Positions 21,946 to 26,179 of a stretch of DNA of 26,179 bases are shown one piece after another. Within the stretch, counting starts at the first letter, position 1. Every line of letters begins with the position of its first letter. The position numbers were made by a program, and so were the translations under genes. The stretch is from JAPUDQ01 sp964535835 (GTDB taxonomy: Bacteria; Patescibacteriota; Saccharimonadia; Saccharimonadales; Saccharimonadaceae), in NCBI GenBank assembly GCA_964535835.1, contig CAZHUZ010000010.1, forward strand, positions 1-26,179. Reading direction: 5' to 3'. Below the pieces are notes generated by a model that did not search any database, was not told where the DNA came from, and saw nothing but the letters and a program-made list of their open reading frames with translations.

Positions 21946-23709
21946 ATGGCACATCAGGTGAAGAAAAATCTTGGGGCGATGCTGCGTCGTGATGGCGCAA
22001 CATTTCGCGTCTGGGCGCCGTTTGCCAAATCAGTCGCTGTCGCCTGCCCATATGTCTACTACGATACAAGCAATCAAGTCGCTATGACTTCAGAGGGTGA
22101 TGGCTATTGGTCGACACATATTGCCGGAGCTGAGGCCGGTCAGACATACAAATATCTCATCACGACACTAAACGACGAAATAGTGCTCCGTAACGATCCC
22201 CGTGCTCGAGCACTAACGAGTACCGAAAACGGCGATGGCATCATCGTCGCAAATACATTTGACTGGGGTGATGATATATTTATGCCGATACCTCGGGAAC
22301 AGCAAATTATCTACGAAATGCATATCGGTACCTTTAACCGACCCGACCCTGCGACTCAAGGCACCTTTGATGATGCAATCGAAAAACTCGATTACCTCCA
22401 AGATCTCGGTATCAACATGATTGAACTCATGCCCGTTACCACCATCGCCTACTCTCAAGGATGGGGCTACAACGTGCGCGACCTCTTTGCTATCGAAGGC
22501 AGTTATGGTGGGCGTCATGGACTAATGAAATTTGTCCGCGCCTGTCATGATCGGGGTATCGGCGTGATCATCGATGTCGTCTATAATCATTTTCTCAGTA
22601 CGAACTTATGGCAGTTCGATGGGTGGGACAATGAAAACAAAGGTGGCATATATTTTTATGATGATGAACGTCGTGAAACCCCCTATGGCGCACGTCCAGA
22701 CTATGGCCGACCCGAAGTACGACAGTTTATTCTCGACAACATCGTCATGTGGTTTAGCGAGTTTCGTGTTGATGGCCTACGCCTCGACTCGACAGCCTAC
22801 ATGCGTAGCAAAGCAGGCAACGAAGATCGTACGCAAGAAATTGCTGATGCATGGACACTGATGAGCGATATCACGACACTTGCACACAAGCTTCGTCCCG
22901 GCAGCATCATGATCGCCGAGGACACATCGAGCAACGAATTTATGACAAAGCCTGTCATCGACGGCGGCTGTGGGTTTGATAGCCAATGGGGCTTGCCCTT
23001 TCCAAATGCCATCCGTCATTCATTTGGCCTCGACGCTCCTTACTATGCCGATATTATCGAACAGTTACAATTTCGCTATAACAACGACGCATTTGATCGC
23101 ATCATCTTTAGCGACTCGCATGACACCGCAGCCAATGGTCATGAAAGGCTCAACACCGAAACATCTCCTGATGATGCTGGCAGTTTGCGTGCGCGACAGC
23201 GAACACTTATCGCTAGTACACTAGCGCTCACCGCACCGGGCATCCCTATGCTGCTGCAAGGACAAGAATTCATGCAAGAAGGTGATTTCAACGATTGGCA
23301 AGAACTAGAATGGGATAAAACTGAGCGATTTGACGGTATCGTGCAAGCACATCGCGATTTGATACACCTCAGACTTGATACACATGCCGCGACGGCTGGT
23401 CTTGGCGGACAACACGTCGCGGTATTTCATAACAACCCCACCAACAATGTCATCGGGTATCATCGATGGAAAAATGGTGGCACTCGTGATGACGTTATCG
23501 TTATCGTCAACTTTGGCAATGAATCATTTGCCGAGTATGATGTTGTATTGCCCGTTAATGGTCAGTGGAAAGTCCGATTCAACTCGCTTAATTCCCTCTA
23601 CGCTGATGATTTTCATTCAGCCGGAATTGATGCAGTGCAAAGTGACGAGAGTGGCCGCGTCACTCTCCCGTTATCGTCACATCAAGTACTAATACTCTCT
23701 CAAGACTAA
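21946..23709 (+). CDS. GH13 family enzyme, 1,4-alpha-glucan branching type
   Basis: Acts on alpha-1,4-glucans such as glycogen. The 587-aa product has an N-terminal CBM48-like beta domain (about 8-100, FRVWAPFAKSVAV), the catalytic barrel, and a C-terminal beta domain (about 490-587). The conserved GH13 regions are DVVYNH (210-215), GLRLDSTAYM with nucleophile Asp281, IMIAEDTS with acid/base Glu325, and FSDSHDTA with His392-Asp393. The CBM48-barrel layout and the WGYNVRDLFAIEGSYG block fit branching enzymes or the related trehalohydrolase TreZ; I favour branching but cannot exclude TreZ. No signal peptide, so cytoplasmic. No other glycogen gene is in the window. The 3' end is only 2 nt from the stop of the convergent hydrolase gene. 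Confidence 0.85.
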   Translation: MAHQVKKNLGAMLRRDGATFRVWAPFAKSVAVACPYVYYDTSNQVAMTSEGDGYWSTHIAGAEAGQTYKYLITTLNDEIVLRNDPRARALTSTENGDGIIVANTFDWGDDIFMPIPREQQIIYEMHIGTFNRPDPATQGTFDDAIEKLDYLQDLGINMIELMPVTTIAYSQGWGYNVRDLFAIEGSYGGRHGLMKFVRACHDRGIGVIIDVVYNHFLSTNLWQFDGWDNENKGGIYFYDDERRETPYGARPDYGRPEVRQFILDNIVMWFSEFRVDGLRLDSTAYMRSKAGNEDRTQEIADAWTLMSDITTLAHKLRPGSIMIAEDTSSNEFMTKPVIDGGCGFDSQWGLPFPNAIRHSFGLDAPYYADIIEQLQFRYNNDAFDRIIFSDSHDTAANGHERLNTETSPDDAGSLRARQRTLIASTLALTAPGIPMLLQGQEFMQEGDFNDWQELEWDKTERFDGIVQAHRDLIHLRLDTHAATAGLGGQHVAVFHNNPTNNVIGYHRWKNGGTRDDVIVIVNFGNESFAEYDVVLPVNGQWKVRFNSLNSLYADDFHSAGIDAVQSDESGRVTLPLSSHQVLILSQD

Positions 23710-23711
23710 GG

Positions 23712-24509
23712 TCAAAGCCGCTTCATAATCTCACGTACAACTGCCGGTACGTAGCGACCAATAATCTCGTGTCCTATCAATATCTTTGCTCGCGTCACCT
23801 GTGGATTCGTATCTGCTAATTCTTTGATATTTTTATCGATAACAAAAGGATCGAGTGAGCCATAGATAATTGTCATCGGCTTATTTATGCCCTTTGCATC
23901 ATCAAGTGTCGTTTGATTAATGATTGTTGACTGTAGTGTCGCGATGTAACTATCTACATTGTCATCGGTGACATTAAATGCCGCATTAACGAGCTTTAGC
24001 TTGGTTGCAAGTGTCGAGAATTTTACCAATGCTTCTGCCCTACCTTCTACCTGGGCGTAAATACGCCTCAATATCTCATCGGCATTGAGCAGTGGGTTAC
24101 GATCATCTGCTTTATAAAACGGTGGGCTGCAAAGAATTAATGATTTAACTGCTAATGGGTAGCGTTTGGCAACTTCGACCGCCACAAGTGCACCCAAAGA
24201 ATGCCCGACAATAATCAGCTTACGCCGTATACCCGACCTTACCAATGTCGCAACAACTGATTTGGCCTGAGTATTGGCATTGTATTTTGCCCACGACGGC
24301 CTGGGTGATTCGCCAAACCCCAGCAAATCAATTGTCATTAGTGATACGTCTTCGGGTAGTTTTTCGATTACTTTATCCCACTCGGCACCAGTACTGCCGA
24401 TACCATGAATAAAAAGTAGCGTTGCTCGCGGTTTTTTGACTCGACGCAGCTCGCGCACATGAAGCGTATATGGGACCCGTAGCCACCGATGAATGAATGT
24501 CGAAAACAT
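23712..24509 (-). CDS. Alpha/beta hydrolase
   Basis: The 265-aa product has the hydrolase-fold landmarks: oxyanion HGIGSTG (35-41), LLGFGESPRP, the nucleophile elbow GHSLG with Ser104, Asp220 in YGSLDPF and His247 in IGHEIIG. A cap-like helical region lies between about 120 and 200. It has no signal peptide; the substrate is unknown. The gene starts 6 nt after the stop of the Ig-like surface protein, without a Shine-Dalgarno, so it is probably coupled to it. It is convergent with the GH13 gene. Confidence 0.9.
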   Translation of the reverse strand: MFSTFIHRWLRVPYTLHVRELRRVKKPRATLLFIHGIGSTGAEWDKVIEKLPEDVSLMTIDLLGFGESPRPSWAKYNANTQAKSVVATLVRSGIRRKLIIVGHSLGALVAVEVAKRYPLAVKSLILCSPPFYKADDRNPLLNADEILRRIYAQVEGRAEALVKFSTLATKLKLVNAAFNVTDDNVDSYIATLQSTIINQTTLDDAKGINKPMTIIYGSLDPFVIDKNIKELADTNPQVTRAKILIGHEIIGRYVPAVVREIMKRL

Positions 24510-24515
24510 CGTACT

Positions 24516-26179
24516 TTAGAGAGTAGCGATGCGCTCTCGGCGTATTTCATCATCTTTTTGGCGTCGACGTGAGGCTGCAAGCCACCAGATGGCGCCAATG
24601 ATCGCGACAACGATTGGAATAATCCAGTAATACCAACAGACGCCGAGGATAGTGTGACAGCCATTCGTTTTCGCCTCATCAGTTGCTGCAAGTACATCGC
24701 CATCACTAGTGTATGATGTCGTGCCTAGCATCGATTTGCTCTCGGCTTGCGCTTCGATGGCTGAAGTATCCGAAGTTTCAGCCTCTGATGCATCTGCCGC
24801 CGCTACATACGATGAATATGTTGATCGATATGATGATGCTGGCTGTAGTGACTGTGTCGAGCCACCCGATCCCGATCCGCTAGCTGTTGTATTGGTAGAC
24901 CCGTTAGATCCTCCGCGTGANNNNNNNNNNNNNNNNNNNNNNNNNNNNNNNNNNNNNNNNNNNNNNNNNNNNNNNNNNNNNNNNNNNNNNNNNNNNNNNN
25001 NNNNNNNNNNNNNNNNNNNNTGTTGGTGCGGCTGGTGCAGTGTGATCGACGGCAAATATCCGTGTCTCTGTTGAGCTGATATTCCCTGCCGTGTCTTTGG
25101 CGTTATAGCGAATGGTATACACTCCATCACCAAGATCATTCGGCACTGGACAAGTTACTTGAGCATTTAGTCCACTAACCGTTTTTGAACAACTCTTTAT
25201 CAGTATAGTATTTTGCTGGTTATAGATATTGAGCGTGACGGTCTGGAGACTGATGTTGTCACTGGCTGTTGCAACGATCTCCGTTGGATTAAGTGCATCT
25301 ACGACTGGCGTCTGCAAGCTAATCGTTGGTCGCGTATTATCGAGTGTAAACCTACGAATATTTGCGTTGCGGTCAGAGACATTACCTACAGCATCCGTGC
25401 CCCAGACATACAGCCTATAGACACCATCTGCTAAGCCCGTCGTTGGAAGTTGTGTTGAATACGTACCAGCAGTATTGCCATACACTGTTGTAAGCCCACG
25501 ACTATTTCCTGGTACGTCAACTAGCTGGATATGAGCATAGTTTGGTCCGACATTGTCAGTAAACGTTCCACTGATCGTGAGCTTCTGACCCGTAGTGCGT
25601 GTTGAGATAATCTGACCCTCACTCGGAGTCGCAGTTGTGAGCACGGGTGGAGTTGTATCAAAATCTTCAAAATCGTAAGTGATATTTTGTGTTGTCGTAG
25701 CAATAGTTAGCTTATCAACGTTTCCTTTATAGTTGCCGTCCCATGCACCACCCCGCAGTATTGGTCCCGCATATGACTGCATTGCAGCATTTGGATACGC
25801 CGCCCGTAGCTGTGCCCATGTACATGGTGAAGATTGCTCACACGCGGTGCCATTTGGTCGACTGAGCCACCATGCGGCATCATCGAGCGTCGTCCATCGT
25901 TGCCATTCACCTTTTCTGACTTCATTTGCATGATACGGTTCATAGACAATTCGGCTATAGTCGCTGGAGCTATTTGTCGAATCTTTATCAATTTCAAATT
26001 GCAAAGCCGTTGCCTGTACCGTCGTGCCTGATGCCGCATCGGTATAGGTACTATAGTCGATCTGGGCAACATCCTTTAATTTTGTCCCTGCAAATTCACT
26101 GTTATATTTGATAAAAGCAAGACGGTCGGTAGCGCTTTTTAGCTCAAATCTTAGACTTCCAACACCTGCCGGCACCACC
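24516..26179 (-). CDS. Large Ig-like-repeat surface protein with C-terminal membrane anchor (partial, N-terminus beyond right edge, contains gap)
   Basis: An extracytoplasmic protein read from the right edge. The first 170 or so visible residues form an unrecognised beta-rich domain (WQRWTTLDDAAWWLSRPN, CTWAQLRAAYPN, ILRGGAWDGNYKGNVDKLT). Then come Ig-like modules, each opening with a D-x-T-x-P type strand: DTTPPV near 25659, DNTRPTI near 25341 and DHTAPAAP near 25043 at the gap. After the gap is a Ser/Gly/Thr-rich linker, an acidic-Ser region, a membrane helix (YYWIIPIVVAIIGAIWWL) and a basic tail SRRRQKDDEIRRERIATL. The frame is open to the edge, so the true start is outside. The two halves are in frame only if the gap length is a multiple of 3. 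Likely role: surface stalk or adhesin (inference). Confidence 0.8.
24921..25020. other. Assembly gap of exactly 100 N inside the surface protein
   Basis: Placeholder run. Its flanks do not repeat each other, unlike the first gap. It falls between an Ig-like module and the Ser/Gly-rich linker, where repeats commonly break assemblies. Confidence 0.95.

Noticed and set aside
24904..25139. Frames crossing the second N gap as one continuous reading
   Set aside because: The two flanks are in different frames across 100 N; the apparent ends of both frames (TRRI, and a start near 25139) are artefacts of the placeholder length.
1..26179. CRISPR array, insertion sequence, prophage, tRNA or rRNA gene
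   Set aside because: No spaced repeat series, transposase or integrase motif, terminal inverted repeats, or cloverleaf-type sequence was seen on either strand.

Overview
The window looks like a chromosomal segment of a member of the Patescibacteria (CPR), most likely Candidatus Saccharibacteria (TM7). This is inferred from gene content, not from a database search. The signs are a reduced version of the rpsB-to-proS cluster, very tight gene packing, many start codons only 6-14 nt from a -10 box, a D-lactate dehydrogenase fused to phosphoglycerate mutase, and a standard code in which UGA is a stop (at least two genes end in TGA). The coding strand alternates, base composition is moderate, and I saw no mobile element, CRISPR array, tRNA or rRNA.

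Region 1 (1-6900, mostly minus strand) is a stripped form of the widespread order rpsB-tsf-pyrH-frr-uppS-cdsA-dxr-rseP-proS. It holds rpsB-tsf, then frr-uppS-rseP-CPBP protease, then proS, which runs off the left edge. pyrH, cdsA and dxr are absent from the cluster. A plus-strand gene of GAF plus class III nucleotidyl-cyclase-like architecture sits in the gap where pyrH would be. Region 2 (6980-9345, plus) is rpmE2 (L31) - prfA (RF1) - prmC (the methyltransferase that modifies RF1). Region 3 (9393-13712) is an envelope block: a minus-strand operon of an LCP glycopolymer transferase, a multi-pass membrane protein and an HtrA protease, divergent from lepB. Region 4 (13770-15842, minus) is parA-parB and rplU, with a palindrome lying across the parA promoter.

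Region 5 (15843-18150) is a patchwork of small genes: a 41-aa probable zinc-ribbon protein, a GNAT acetyltransferase, an acidic 83-aa protein, a 121-aa unknown and a minimal zinc metallopeptidase. It includes a 100-N gap whose two flanks are the same 55 bp, almost certainly an unmerged assembly overlap. Region 6 (18151-24509) holds the D-LDH/phosphoglycerate mutase fusion, a 274-aa unknown ending exactly in HESSH, a YpfJ-like zinc metallopeptidase, a GH13 glucan-branching-type enzyme and a convergent alpha/beta hydrolase. Region 7 (24516 to the right edge, minus) is a large Ig-like-repeat surface protein with a C-terminal membrane anchor, interrupted by a second 100-N gap.

Together the genes cover translation (ProRS, S2, EF-Ts, RRF, RF1, PrmC, L21, L31), envelope building and proteolysis (UppS, LCP, LepB, RseP, HtrA and others), chromosome segregation, lower glycolysis with fermentation, and a surface display protein. 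The best candidates for something new are the GAF-cyclase-like gene, the dehydrogenase-mutase fusion, the 41-aa zinc-ribbon gene, the possible ParA/ParB operator, the widespread near-leaderless starts and the HESSH-ending protein.
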